In this document: piece after piece, positions 10,501-19,281 of the stretch
Layout: every line of letters begins with the position of its first letter
Numbering within the stretch: the stretch's first letter is position 1
Assembly: GCA_030635145.1 (NCBI GenBank)
Contig: DAOVZK010000014.1
Location: 1 to 42,404 of the forward strand
Origin: Planctomycetota bacterium
GTDB lineage: Bacteria > Planctomycetota > Phycisphaerae > SM23-33
DNA: 42,404 bases
Reading direction: 5' to 3'
The notes under the pieces: generated by a model
The model's database searches: none
What the model saw: the letters and a program-made list of their open reading frames with translations, nothing else
What the model was told of the DNA's origin: nothing
Translations under genes and position numbers: made by a program

Positions 10501-11400
10501 TTAATCTTTGAGTTTTCGAAGGCCTCGAAATCCTTGGAGTTTCGACATATTACGGAGATCATCGCCAGACAGCTGGGGAGCTTTGAGTTCTGCCGGTGTC
10601 GGCAGGACAATCTGAGAAGCTTTCATCACACCGGCAATCCTGAGCTTGGCTGTGCTGTCAACCGTCCCCAATGTAGACATCTGCCTGTGCCCGAGAACTT
10701 TGGCCTCTTTATTACGCAAAACGGAGTTGGCCTGGTCTTTTTCTACGGCACTCTTGGCGATTGTCGCCCGACGAATCTTGTTACGATACGCCTTTCGCAA
10801 TTGAACCATTTGCTTCGGCGTCAGGCCGGTAACGTATCGGTACTTTGCGGGAGCATGAATATTTGCGCGTATCGCCTCCCAAAAACTTCCCTGCTCTTTG
10901 GTAAGTTTTTTTCCAACGACAGCAATAACACCTGATTTCAGGGTCTCGTGACGCTTTCGGATAGCGGCCAGTTCCTTATGAAGTCGCCGAACATCTGAAT
11001 CAGACGCATCTTTAGAACCCATATTGATTTTACGAACGGCCTGACGAAGATTACGCATCGCCACATCTTCTGCCCGCTGCGCAGCATCAAGATCGATCTT
11101 GCTGGTTTTGTACCAGACAAGCAGAGTGTTAAGAATTTCTTTCGCCTGGATTTCAGTACACCCCATTGCAGCTAAGTCCTGATTGTTCAAAGCGAATTTT
11201 TTGCGCAAATCCCTAACCGCACAAAAAACTTCAGGACTGAGGGCAGTTGTTACTTTGGGGCTGGTAGATTGTTCTACCGGTAACTTCTGGGCGGGTAAGG
11301 AATCTTCTGCAATAAGCGAGGTAGCTATTAACCAACCCCCAACTGAACAGATAGCAAAACATAAAAAAACCGATTTCCAATGCCTCTTGATCTTAGCCAT
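10501..11400 (-). CDS. Secreted helical protein with two LTxxQ-like motifs (299 aa)
   Basis: The N-terminus has basic residues (MAKIKRHWK) and a hydrophobic segment (VFLCFAICSVGGWLIATSL), so a signal peptide or membrane anchor is likely. The body is predicted helical and strongly charged. LTKEQ and LTPKQ occur about 45 residues apart. Such motifs mark the periplasmic Spy/CpxP family, but the rest shows no clear match and the protein is longer than Spy or CpxP (about 160), so kinship is only possible. GGAG lies about twelve bases before ATG 11400. This is the first gene of the minus-strand run leading to the RHS protein and is preceded by a long leader with a promoter-like sequence near 11820-11847. 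Confidence 0.75.
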   Translation of the reverse strand: MAKIKRHWKSVFLCFAICSVGGWLIATSLIAEDSLPAQKLPVEQSTSPKVTTALSPEVFCAVRDLRKKFALNNQDLAAMGCTEIQAKEILNTLLVWYKTSKIDLDAAQRAEDVAMRNLRQAVRKINMGSKDASDSDVRRLHKELAAIRKRHETLKSGVIAVVGKKLTKEQGSFWEAIRANIHAPAKYRYVTGLTPKQMVQLRKAYRNKIRRATIAKSAVEKDQANSVLRNKEAKVLGHRQMSTLGTVDSTAKLRIAGVMKASQIVLPTPAELKAPQLSGDDLRNMSKLQGFRGLRKLKD

Positions 11401-11817
11401 AATCTAATATCTCCAATTTTGCATGATTTATGTAAAATATAGTACTTAATCAAAACTTATATTGAAATCTTTATAGAGAGAGTCATTTCTGCATGTCCAC
11501 ACCTCAACCGCAATCAGTCTCTATAGATAAAAACCGACCCTGGCTATCTAGCGAAAGCCCCAGCAACCCACACCGGTTACGAATTGCTTAGAACCCCGAA
11601 TTGTACATACCTGGCTACCTAAAACGACACCACTAAACTCTATAGATAGACACAAAATAGGCGTCAAGGAAGCCTACACGGCCTCCATATGTCTGAAATG
11701 ATGAGAGTTAGAAATGCTACGCCCTGAAATGCTAAAGAAAACAAATTCCCTTTATCAAAGACGTCAACAGATTTCCGACCCAATCAATCATGACACTCTG
11801 AGAACCCAACAGCGGTA
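11401..11817 (-). other. Long 5' leader of the RHS gene cluster with spaced repeats
   Basis: This is about 417 nt without a convincing gene. CTCTATAGATA, which contains the palindrome TCTATAGA, occurs at 11519-11529 and again at 11638-11648, 119 bp apart. CCTGGCTATCTA (11539-11550) and CCTGGCTACCTA (11610-11621) lie between them. Read as minus-strand RNA, GGAGGC and GCTTCC near 11665-11685 could form a short stem. If the promoter at 11818-11847 is used, all this becomes an untranslated leader, either a protein-binding region or a structured RNA. I could not match it to a known riboswitch class. Confidence 0.4.
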
Positions 11818-11847
11818 ATGCTACAATCAACACAATATGCTTGTCAA
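11818..11847 (-). promoter_or_regulatory. Probable sigma-70-type promoter for the RHS gene cluster
   Basis: On the minus strand a perfect -35 box TTGACA (11847-11842) is followed after 18 bp by TAGCAT (11823-11818), four of six matches to TATAAT. It points toward the secreted-protein/RHS genes. The same bases read on the plus strand give TTGTCA, a -35-like box facing gspD, although the plus-strand -10 candidates (TAAATA or TATATG) are weak. The two divergent units may therefore share this control region. Confidence 0.45.
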
Positions 11848-11982
11848 GAAAATTCCTTAAATTAAATATATGGTAAACAGAATATTTATTTTTTACTTGA
11901 ATTCATTGATCTCATGAGGTGTACTAACGGCGATAATTGAGTCACGTTATCACGGGTCACTTAACATGTCGGTGGGTAAACA

Positions 11983-14478
11983 ATGAAATATGTGTTTCAC
12001 TTTTTGCTTCTTGTTTTAATTTTGGGATTCATGGATGTTTCCTCTGCGGATTCTGCAAGCCGCGAATCTGCTATTACAACAACGCAACCCACGGCAAAAT
12101 CTTCAGACGCTGAGATGATCCAACTCAGTTTTCCGGAAAAAGTTGAAGTAGGATTACTCTTAGAGTATGTCAGCAAACGTCTTTCCATGAACATCCACTA
12201 CGATCCATCTATTGGTAAAAAAAGTGTTACGATTATATCTCCAACTCGCATACCAAAGGCCTCTTTGATTGGATTATTGCAAAGTGTACTTAAGATGGCC
12301 GGGCTTGTAATGGTAGATTCTGACCAGCCGGGTTGGAAAAAAATTATAGAGAATAAGGATCTGCTTACCACAACCCAAAAAATCAATCGAGACCAAACCA
12401 ATCTCGAAGACCAAGCCGCCAATACAGCTATTACCCAAATATTCCACCTTCATCATGCTACTACCACAAGTATAGAAAAAGCGATTAAACCGCTTTTAAG
12501 CAAGCCTGGGGGCAACAGCTTTGCAATCACAGATACGGATATTATCATTACAGATTATGCGGGAAAGCTACGAAGAGTCGCCTCGTTAATCAAGTTAATG
12601 GATCAGCCAGGCAAAGAGGTCAATGTTCGTTTTATTTCAGTAAAACACCGCGATGCCGATAAACTGGCCCCTGAAATTAATGAGATCCTCAAAAAACGCC
12701 AAGCGATATCCTCTTCCATAGAAAACAAGGCAAAAAAGAAAAATGTAGATGTCTCTGCGGAAAAGCTAACCAATCAAATCGTTATCATTTCAGCTAAGGG
12801 CGATGACACCGAGGCATTGGAGCTTCTCAAGGCGTTAGATGTTCCTACCAATACGCAAACTCATACATATAGCTTTGAACATATAAGTCCCCAAAGGATT
12901 GATAAGCTCATACGCAGCCTGATCAGTTTGGAAAGTAAAAAACAGCCTTACGAGTCGGTAATTGACGAAGAGTCGCTTACGTTGGTGGCAGTAACATCAA
13001 AAGATGTTCATAAACAACTTACTGATCTAAAATGCCAATTGGATGTTGCTCCCAAAGTAACGACAAAATCATACCTCTTTCAATACGTATCCCCAAAACG
13101 AGTGGAAAAACTTGTTCGCGATCTAATGCGTGAGGATAAGAAAAAGAAGGACTACAAATCTACAATCGACGAAGAATCTGGTTTGTTTATTGTTACCGCT
13201 ACAGCAGGCATTCATAGTCAAATTCAATCCCTTAAAGATCAACTGGACACGCCTGATGTCGCAGAAGATTTGAGCCACATTCGTTCGTACAAACTTGTAA
13301 ACGCGACCGCTTCCGAAGTCCTGGAGACTATCAGTTCACTAGACTCTGGTGATGGTGGGCTCGCCGCATTGGCAAGCAAAGTCGACCAAGATAGTTTTAC
13401 CAATAAGGTCAAAGAATTCGCAGGTCCCAATCGCCCGCCTTCAGCTGCCGGGAAGGTCGCTCCCAAACCTCCTGTATATACACCTACTCCAAGCGGCATG
13501 AATGAGCCTGCAAAAAATTGGCGGCCCAAAGCAGCGACCAAAAAAACAAGTAATGCCACTGTCATGGCTGACCCGAATACAAATACAATCATCGTGGTTG
13601 CACCGCCTCCGATCCAAAGGATGTATAAGGAACTGATTGCAATTTTGGACAAACGTCAACCGCAAGTCTTAATCGAGGCTACGATAGTTACACTTGATAC
13701 CAGTAATAATTTTTCACTTGGTGTCGAAATCGGCCGCGCAGGTACGGTAGGTTCTGACGGAGAGTATATGGTTTTCAGTTCGTTCGGGCTCAGTAACGTT
13801 GATCCGCTTACGGGAAAACTCTCACTAATCCCTGGTCTGGGATTCAATGGCGCTTTGATAAGCACTGACATGGTCGATATTATAATTCGTGCATTGGCTG
13901 GAAGCGGGAGAACGAAGGTCCTTTCCGCACCCAAAATACTAGTAAACGACAATTCCCCAGCGACATTAGTAAGTGTAAACGAGGCTCCGTTTACAAGCGT
14001 AAATGCCTCCGATACTGTCGCTACCACGAGTTTTGCAGGGTATTCGTCAGCTGGTACGAGTATTTCTATGACGCCACATATTAGTAAAGGCGATCATGTC
14101 GTATTAGACTATACGATCACACTCAGTAGTTTTACAGGCACAGGCAGCGATGGGATTCCTCCGCCGCGTCAAACCAATACTATCACCAGCAAAATCACAA
14201 TTCCGGACGGTAACGCGGTAATCGTAGGCGGTTTAAATCGAAAAGATTCTTCCGAAACCAAAACCAAGATACCTTTTTTTGGTGACATTCCCGGTCTGGA
14301 GTATCTCGCCAGCAGCCGCAGCCAGAACTCCTCAGAAAGCACCTTGTTTATATTTATCCGTCCGATAATACTTCGGGACGACCAATTTGAGGATTTGAAA
14401 TATCTTTCCAGCCGCGATTTGGAAAAAGCAGGATTGCCGCCAAACCATCCCGCCAGCCCTGCTTTGCTCATGGAATAG
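11983..14478 (+). CDS. gspD: Type II secretion secretin GspD
   Basis: This is the outer-membrane secretin, the ring through which folded proteins leave the cell. The 831 residues start with a signal peptide (FHFLLLVLILGFMDVSSA). An N0-like domain follows (about 45-113), then several N-type ring domains. Two of these are visibly duplicated: YSFEHISPQRIDKLI near 289 and YLFQYVSPKRVEKLV near 361, each followed by a matching DEES segment. A Pro-rich linker lies near 490-520. The C-terminal secretin domain (about 545-810) shows VLSAPKILVNDNSPATL and the closing IPDGNAVIVGGL and IPFFGDIPGLEYLF-type motifs. It is the first gene of a twelve-gene unit. The RBS is weak (GGTGGG, eight bases upstream). 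Length is at the long side for GspD, as expected from the extra N domain. Confidence 0.95.
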   Translation: MKYVFHFLLLVLILGFMDVSSADSASRESAITTTQPTAKSSDAEMIQLSFPEKVEVGLLLEYVSKRLSMNIHYDPSIGKKSVTIISPTRIPKASLIGLLQSVLKMAGLVMVDSDQPGWKKIIENKDLLTTTQKINRDQTNLEDQAANTAITQIFHLHHATTTSIEKAIKPLLSKPGGNSFAITDTDIIITDYAGKLRRVASLIKLMDQPGKEVNVRFISVKHRDADKLAPEINEILKKRQAISSSIENKAKKKNVDVSAEKLTNQIVIISAKGDDTEALELLKALDVPTNTQTHTYSFEHISPQRIDKLIRSLISLESKKQPYESVIDEESLTLVAVTSKDVHKQLTDLKCQLDVAPKVTTKSYLFQYVSPKRVEKLVRDLMREDKKKKDYKSTIDEESGLFIVTATAGIHSQIQSLKDQLDTPDVAEDLSHIRSYKLVNATASEVLETISSLDSGDGGLAALASKVDQDSFTNKVKEFAGPNRPPSAAGKVAPKPPVYTPTPSGMNEPAKNWRPKAATKKTSNATVMADPNTNTIIVVAPPPIQRMYKELIAILDKRQPQVLIEATIVTLDTSNNFSLGVEIGRAGTVGSDGEYMVFSSFGLSNVDPLTGKLSLIPGLGFNGALISTDMVDIIIRALAGSGRTKVLSAPKILVNDNSPATLVSVNEAPFTSVNASDTVATTSFAGYSSAGTSISMTPHISKGDHVVLDYTITLSSFTGTGSDGIPPPRQTNTITSKITIPDGNAVIVGGLNRKDSSETKTKIPFFGDIPGLEYLASSRSQNSSESTLFIFIRPIILRDDQFEDLKYLSSRDLEKAGLPPNHPASPALLME

Positions 14479-14506
14479 CAAGTCGGGCATATGGACAAGT
14501 AATAAC

Positions 14507-14522
14507 GGAGAGAAATAAACTG
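14507..14522 (+). promoter_or_regulatory. Ribosome binding site that points to a CTG start for gspE
   Basis: GGAGAG at 14507-14512 is followed by AAATAAA and CTG at 14520. This is the only well-placed Shine-Dalgarno sequence between the gspD stop and the conserved part of gspE, and CTG is the codon at the right distance in the right frame. Confidence 0.55.
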
Positions 14523-16211
14523 GCTGTCATTAATGATAAATTTGCAACTGCGTTAAAGTCCCGACTTAACGGGCAATCCGATGCTGTTTTGGCAGCTGGA
14601 AATGGTAACTGCTGCCTCAAGCATGCGCGCCAGGCAGAGGTGCCGGCCGGTATCATCAGTGAGTCCGCCGCCGAGGCAATGGGGCTGACTTTCACCGAGA
14701 GCCTTGCGGACATGCCGGTCAGTAACGAATTCCTCGCATCTATTCCCATAGCTTTTGCCCGTCAGCACAGCTTGCTGGGTTTTGTATCAGATAACGGAAC
14801 AATGCCAGTCGTCATTGCAGATATATCACAATGGCCACAGCTGCAAACTATTTCCAAGCTGTTAAACAAGCGAATTTCGCCGATCGTTGCTCCTCAAGAC
14901 GAGATCATGCGGACTATAAACATCGCATATCAGCAGCAGTCAAGCCAGGCACAGCGGGTGATTGAGCAGTTCGACCGCAACGACGTAATGCGAGAACTCC
15001 AAACGGCAACGGGTAATGAAGATTTGCTTGATGTCGCTTCAAGGGCGCCAGTCATAAAGCTGGTAAACCTAATGCTTTTCGAAGCTGTCAAACGCAGAGC
15101 TTCCGATGTACATGTTCAACCTTATGAAGACCGTTTGGTAATCCGTTTTCGCGTGGACGGTGTGCTTCATGATGTGTTGCTTCCTCCAAAACAGTTGCAG
15201 GAGGAAATCAGCAGCAGAATAAAGGTTATGGGCGGAATGAACATCGCCGAGCGGCGGTTGCCCCAGGACGGCAGAGCTACAGTTGAGGTGGGTGACAGAA
15301 TTATTGATTTGCGTATTTCGACAATCCCGGCCTGCTTTGGTGAGCGTACGGTCATTCGTCTTCTCGACAAAAGCATCAGGCTATACGAACTAACCGAGCT
15401 TGGTATGCCGGACAATGTTCTGGATTCAATGCGGCGATTAATTCGTATGGATCATGGAATAGTTCTCGTTACCGGCCCGACGGGCAGCGGCAAAAGCACA
15501 ACACTCTATGCGGCTTTGCAGGAAATCAATTCACTCGAAATGAATATTCTGACGTTGGAAGATCCTATTGAGTATCGGCTGGAGGGAATCAGTCAGATGC
15601 AGGTAAGTGATCGCAAAGGCATGACTTTTGCCAGCGGGTTGCGGCATGTATTGCGTCAGGATCCTGATATTATCATGGTCGGCGAAATTCGTGACACGGA
15701 TACCGCTCAAATGGCGATCCAGTCTGCCCTTACCGGGCACCTGGTGTTTTCCACTCTGCATACGAATGACGCCGCCGGCGCCGTAGCTCGAATGTTGGAT
15801 TTGGGTGTCGAACCATATTTGTTGGCCAGCAGCTTACTGGGCGTTTTGGCCCAACGGCTTGTAAGACAAATTTGCCCGCACTGCCGAAAACCATACAAGG
15901 CTGCTGAGAAAGACTTTCGCCTGTGGGGAATAGACGAAAAACAGATCGGGTCAACGTCGTTGTTTAAGGGCGAGGGTTGTCCGGAATGTTTAGAAACGGG
16001 TTACCATGAACGCCGGGGAATTTTTGAACTCCTGCAGGTTGACGACATTATACGGGAGTTCATCCTTAAATGCGGATCTGCCGCTAGTATAAAAGGCCAA
16101 TCCGTCGCCAACGGAATGGCTACTCTCCGCGTTGACGGCATAAACAAAGCAAAGACTGGTACTACTACTATGGACGAGGTCGCACGAGTTACCGGCCGAG
16201 ACGATTTTTAA
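14520..16211 (+). CDS. gspE: Type II secretion ATPase GspE, probable CTG start
   Basis: This cytoplasmic ATPase drives pseudopilus assembly. Counting from CTG 14520 (563 aa), Walker A GPTGSGKST is at about 319-327, followed by the Asp box LEDPIEYR, Walker B IIMVGEIRD and the His box STLHTND. A C-terminal tetra-Cys zinc site (CPHC and CPEC) is typical of GspE. The first ATG in frame is 14589, where the RBS is poor. In contrast, GGAGAG lies nine bases before CTG 14520 and the added residues (AVINDKFATALKSRL) read as a normal amphipathic GspE N-terminus. No in-frame ATG, GTG or TTG lies between them or close upstream. It follows gspD by 41 bp. Function is certain; the start codon is likely but needs proof. 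Confidence 0.93.
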   Translation: MAVINDKFATALKSRLNGQSDAVLAAGNGNCCLKHARQAEVPAGIISESAAEAMGLTFTESLADMPVSNEFLASIPIAFARQHSLLGFVSDNGTMPVVIADISQWPQLQTISKLLNKRISPIVAPQDEIMRTINIAYQQQSSQAQRVIEQFDRNDVMRELQTATGNEDLLDVASRAPVIKLVNLMLFEAVKRRASDVHVQPYEDRLVIRFRVDGVLHDVLLPPKQLQEEISSRIKVMGGMNIAERRLPQDGRATVEVGDRIIDLRISTIPACFGERTVIRLLDKSIRLYELTELGMPDNVLDSMRRLIRMDHGIVLVTGPTGSGKSTTLYAALQEINSLEMNILTLEDPIEYRLEGISQMQVSDRKGMTFASGLRHVLRQDPDIIMVGEIRDTDTAQMAIQSALTGHLVFSTLHTNDAAGAVARMLDLGVEPYLLASSLLGVLAQRLVRQICPHCRKPYKAAEKDFRLWGIDEKQIGSTSLFKGEGCPECLETGYHERRGIFELLQVDDIIREFILKCGSAASIKGQSVANGMATLRVDGINKAKTGTTTMDEVARVTGRDDF

Positions 16212-16242
16212 TATCCACTTTTATTTTTAAGCAAAAAAAATT

Positions 16243-17448
16243 ATGGCAGTGTTTCAGTACAACGCAGTTGACCTGGATTCCTCATCGGTTGCGGGAACCG
16301 TAGTGGCGGATACTCCGCGGCAGGCGCGGGATATTCTGCGTCAGCGTGGAATGACTGTTACTCGCGTACACGAACTTATTCGCAAAAGCAAATCCTCTTT
16401 TTTTGCAAACCGGCAAGGGCGTGGTGCGAATGCCAACGTTGCAGAATTCGTTCGCGAACTTGCAACATTACTAACGGCGGGGATTCCGTTGCTGTCAGCT
16501 TTGCATACATTAGTTGAGCAGCATAAGGGCAAATTCAAAGCCGTTATTCAACACCTGGCCGATAGAGTCGCCGCTGGTGCCAAGCTTGCCGATGCCATGG
16601 AAGACTATCCTGCGTACTTTGATGAACTGTGCCTTAGCATTGTAGATGTTGGAGAACAAACCGGAGCACTGGAAAACTCGCTAACAAGACTGGCGGATTT
16701 TAAGGAAAAGTCGCACCAGCTAAAAAGCAAGGTTGCCACTGCCCTGATATACCCTTGTGTGGTCTGCACTGTAGGGCTGGGCGTTTCGATTTTTCTGATG
16801 ACTTACGTAGTGCCCAACCTTCTGAATTCTCTCATGCAGGCAGACAAGGAGTTACCTGCTGTCACTCGATTAGTAAAAGGCTGCAGCGATTTTTTAATCA
16901 ACTGGTGGTGGGTTTTGTTGTTTGGGGTAGTTGGTGTTATCGCTGGGCTGCAAGCAGTAATTCGCACCCAACGCGGTCGGTTAATTTTTGATCGGATTAT
17001 GCTGCGAATTCCGGTGCTGGGTGATCTGATCCGCAAGGAAAACACATCGCGAATGGCCGTTGTGATGGCGGCACTGCTTCGTAGCGGGCTAGAGTTTGTC
17101 AAAGCTATACACATCACCCGACGAACGTTGCGGAACCGCGTTTTCCGCAGAGCTATGGACGATTACGAACTGGCGGTAACTGCAGGAAGCGACGTATCTG
17201 CACCGCTGAAAAAATCCGGCGTGTTCAGCCCCATGGTTGTGCAGATGCTGGCGGTCGGTCAGCAGGCCGGGCAGCTTGAAGATATGCTCGAACAGCTTGC
17301 TGATGCTTATCAGCAGCAGATAGACACCGCAACGCAGCGAATGACTGCACTTTTAGAGCCGCTTTTGATCGTTTTATTGGCAATTTTGATTGGTGTTGTC
17401 GCATTCGCGACGATCTTACCCATATTGGAGATGAGCAATGTATTATAG
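16243..17448 (+). CDS. gspF: Type II secretion inner-membrane protein GspF
   Basis: This is the polytopic platform protein that couples GspE to pseudopilus growth. At 401 residues it has the normal family length. Two T2SSF domains are visible, with the typical ELATLLTAGIPLLSALHTL near residue 70 and LLRSGLEFVKAIHITRRTL near 280. Membrane segments lie near 170-195, 220-240 and 370-395 (LLIVLLAILIGVVAFATILPIL). It begins 31 bp after gspE and its end overlaps gspG by 11 bp, so translation is probably coupled. Confidence 0.95.
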   Translation: MAVFQYNAVDLDSSSVAGTVVADTPRQARDILRQRGMTVTRVHELIRKSKSSFFANRQGRGANANVAEFVRELATLLTAGIPLLSALHTLVEQHKGKFKAVIQHLADRVAAGAKLADAMEDYPAYFDELCLSIVDVGEQTGALENSLTRLADFKEKSHQLKSKVATALIYPCVVCTVGLGVSIFLMTYVVPNLLNSLMQADKELPAVTRLVKGCSDFLINWWWVLLFGVVGVIAGLQAVIRTQRGRLIFDRIMLRIPVLGDLIRKENTSRMAVVMAALLRSGLEFVKAIHITRRTLRNRVFRRAMDDYELAVTAGSDVSAPLKKSGVFSPMVVQMLAVGQQAGQLEDMLEQLADAYQQQIDTATQRMTALLEPLLIVLLAILIGVVAFATILPILEMSNVL

Positions 17449-17860
17449 AAAAATCGTAAGCAGAAGTGCTTTTTCGCTTATGGAAATAATGGTTGTGATA
17501 GTTATCATCGGCCTGCTTGCTGGAGTAGTAACGGTCAACGTTCGGAATTATCTGATAAAGGCAAAGCAAAATGCTGCCCGTCAGGAGATAGCAACAATCG
17601 TCGGCGCTCTGAACACGTTTTACACCAGCTATTCGCGATACCCGAACCACGACGAAGGGCTTCGGGTTTTAGTTCAAGCTAGCGAAAAATTTCCCGAACC
17701 GATAATTGACGGCAAACTGACTGATCCATGGAGCCGCCCTTACCAGTATATTTCACCGGGCAGGATGGGGCCTTTTGAGGTAATCTGTTACGGTGCTGAC
17801 GGCAGAGAGGGCGGTGAGGGTGCAGATGCCGATATTTCAAGCGACCATCTGAAAGAATGA
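17438..17860 (+). CDS. gspG: Type II secretion major pseudopilin GspG
   Basis: This is the main subunit of the periplasmic pseudopilus. It has a class III leader of 12 residues, then FSLMEIMVVIVIIGLLAGVV with Glu at +5. The C-terminal part holds the GspG signature YPNHDEGLRVLV and DPWSRPYQYISPG, including the acidic calcium-loop region. The residue before the cleavage point is Ala (SRSA-FSLME) rather than the usual Gly. The gene overlaps gspF by 11 bp and gspH by 4 bp (ATGA). The prepilin peptidase needed to process it is not encoded in this window. Confidence 0.95.
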   Translation: MYYRKIVSRSAFSLMEIMVVIVIIGLLAGVVTVNVRNYLIKAKQNAARQEIATIVGALNTFYTSYSRYPNHDEGLRVLVQASEKFPEPIIDGKLTDPWSRPYQYISPGRMGPFEVICYGADGREGGEGADADISSDHLKE

Positions 17861-18387
17861 AACAGCGGCATATACAAGCTCGTGGATTTAGCCTTATTGA
17901 AATGATGGCGACGTTGTTGGTTATCGCCATGATAGCTGCCGGTATTACGCTGCATGCTGAAGGTCCGATGCAGTCGGCCAAGATGAAAGATGCCTTGCAG
18001 CAGATTGGGCAATTCGATCACATGACTCGAATGTACGCCCGGCAACAGGACAAGACTATATGGTTAGTCGTAGATATTCAAAAATCAATACTGCGTCGGA
18101 TCGGGAAAGATAGCACTGAAACTTTGGGTGACATATTAACACTGCCGGATGGTTTTCGGATCACCCGGATGTTGATGCCGGAAAGTAACCTCGATGGTGG
18201 AAGTACTTCCATTCGCTGCAGCAGACAAGGTTTTATGCAAAGTTATGCAGTTTTGTTGAGCGGCCCTAATGAACGGGAACAATGGATTCTGTTTACGGGC
18301 CTGGGTGGTGAACTGATAAAAGTAAACAATGAACAAGAACTACGTAAAATCATGGACGTCGCGAAAACGCGGAATGACGCTGATTGA
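17857..18387 (+). CDS. gspH: Type II secretion minor pseudopilin, GspH-like
   Basis: The leader MKQRHIQARG is followed by FSLIEMMATLLVIAMIAAG, a standard pseudopilin N-terminus with Gly at -1 and Glu at +5. The remaining 150 residues are weakly conserved, as in GspH. Assignment as H rests on its position between G and I, and on length (176 aa). The start is coupled to the gspG stop by ATGA. Its 3' end overlaps the next gene by 59 bp, an unusually long overlap in this unit. Confidence 0.82.
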   Translation: MKQRHIQARGFSLIEMMATLLVIAMIAAGITLHAEGPMQSAKMKDALQQIGQFDHMTRMYARQQDKTIWLVVDIQKSILRRIGKDSTETLGDILTLPDGFRITRMLMPESNLDGGSTSIRCSRQGFMQSYAVLLSGPNEREQWILFTGLGGELIKVNNEQELRKIMDVAKTRNDAD

Positions 18388-18733
18388 GGCTTTGGCGGGT
18401 ACCGCTGTTTTAGCTACGGTTTTAGTGTCAATTCTTATCGCTGACGCTAGATTGCGAAAACAGGCACACCGGTCTGAGTCTCGAAGCCAAGCGTGTGAGA
18501 TGGCGGAGAGTTTGCTGGCGAAGTTCTGGGAAAAACCAGAAGAATTTCCGCGGACAGCCAGCGGTGATATTCCCGGTCATCCCGGATGGACATGGAGGAC
18601 GCAACCGGTGAAAAACGATGCAGCAGATGCGATGAATTCGCAAGTTGTAGTACTTGAGATTTTTGCTCCGCAGTTAGCTTCGCAATCCCCGGTCGTTAGA
18701 GTGGAAGTGCTTTTGTCGGAGAAAAGTTTATGA
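18329..18733 (+). CDS. gspI: Type II secretion minor pseudopilin, GspI-like
   Basis: A 15-residue leader ends in KRG and is followed by MTLIEALAGTAVLATVLVSIL, a pseudopilin N-terminus with Glu at +5 and Met at +1, which GspI proteins often have. At 134 residues it has the usual GspI size. GspI forms the tip of the pseudopilus together with J and K. The start is set by the need for a leader; the next in-frame ATG would remove it. It overlaps gspJ by ATGA. Confidence 0.85.
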   Translation: MNKNYVKSWTSRKRGMTLIEALAGTAVLATVLVSILIADARLRKQAHRSESRSQACEMAESLLAKFWEKPEEFPRTASGDIPGHPGWTWRTQPVKNDAADAMNSQVVVLEIFAPQLASQSPVVRVEVLLSEKSL

Positions 18734-19281
18734 CTTTCAAAAAAGCAATGACATTAATTGAAGTTATGGTAACCATTGCGATAGTGGGAATTTTGACAAC
18801 CTCCGCCATTACCGTCCTTGGGAATCTCTCGCGATCACAGCGGCTTGGCGAACGAACAAATGCGAATTCTGTCTTGGAAGCAAATCTCGATGTACTCCTG
18901 AGAATGGATTTCAATCACGCCTCGCAATACAAAATCACACCCAGCGGTTTTGCCATCCAGCAGGGTTCCCGCCTGGATGCCAAGACTTTGCAATTGCAAC
19001 ATCTACCGGCCAGGGTCTATTTTGAAATCAAACAAATTGGAAATACCCGCTGGTTGGTAAGGCGTCAGATTGTTGAGGATGACAAAAAATCCAAAGAATC
19101 ACTGGAATTGATCTGTCCTGGAGTTCAAGACGTACACTTTGAATCAAGAAAACCGGATGAAACAGAACCGAAATTAAACAAGTGGCACAGCTTATCGGAT
19201 ATTTCAAAAGTAACAGTCGAATTTACAAATTCCCAAAGAGCTGACATTCGTCTGGAATACCCAACGGGGGCAATGAACTGA
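18730..19281 (+). CDS. gspJ: Type II secretion minor pseudopilin, GspJ-like
   Basis: A very short leader (MTFKKA) precedes MTLIEVMVTIAIVGILTTSAI, with Ala at -1 and Glu at +5. The 183 residues match GspJ in length and in having a beta-rich C-terminal part (VYFEIKQIGNTRWLVRR). Position between I and K supports the letter. Its stop codon TGA overlaps the CTG start of gspK (CTGA). Confidence 0.85.
   Translation: MTFKKAMTLIEVMVTIAIVGILTTSAITVLGNLSRSQRLGERTNANSVLEANLDVLLRMDFNHASQYKITPSGFAIQQGSRLDAKTLQLQHLPARVYFEIKQIGNTRWLVRRQIVEDDKKSKESLELICPGVQDVHFESRKPDETEPKLNKWHSLSDISKVTVEFTNSQRADIRLEYPTGAMN

Noticed and set aside
11401-11817. c-di-GMP (GEMM) riboswitch in the RHS leader
   Set aside because: GGTAGCCAGG-like pieces are present, but the paired tetraloop and receptor arrangement of GEMM is missing on both strands.
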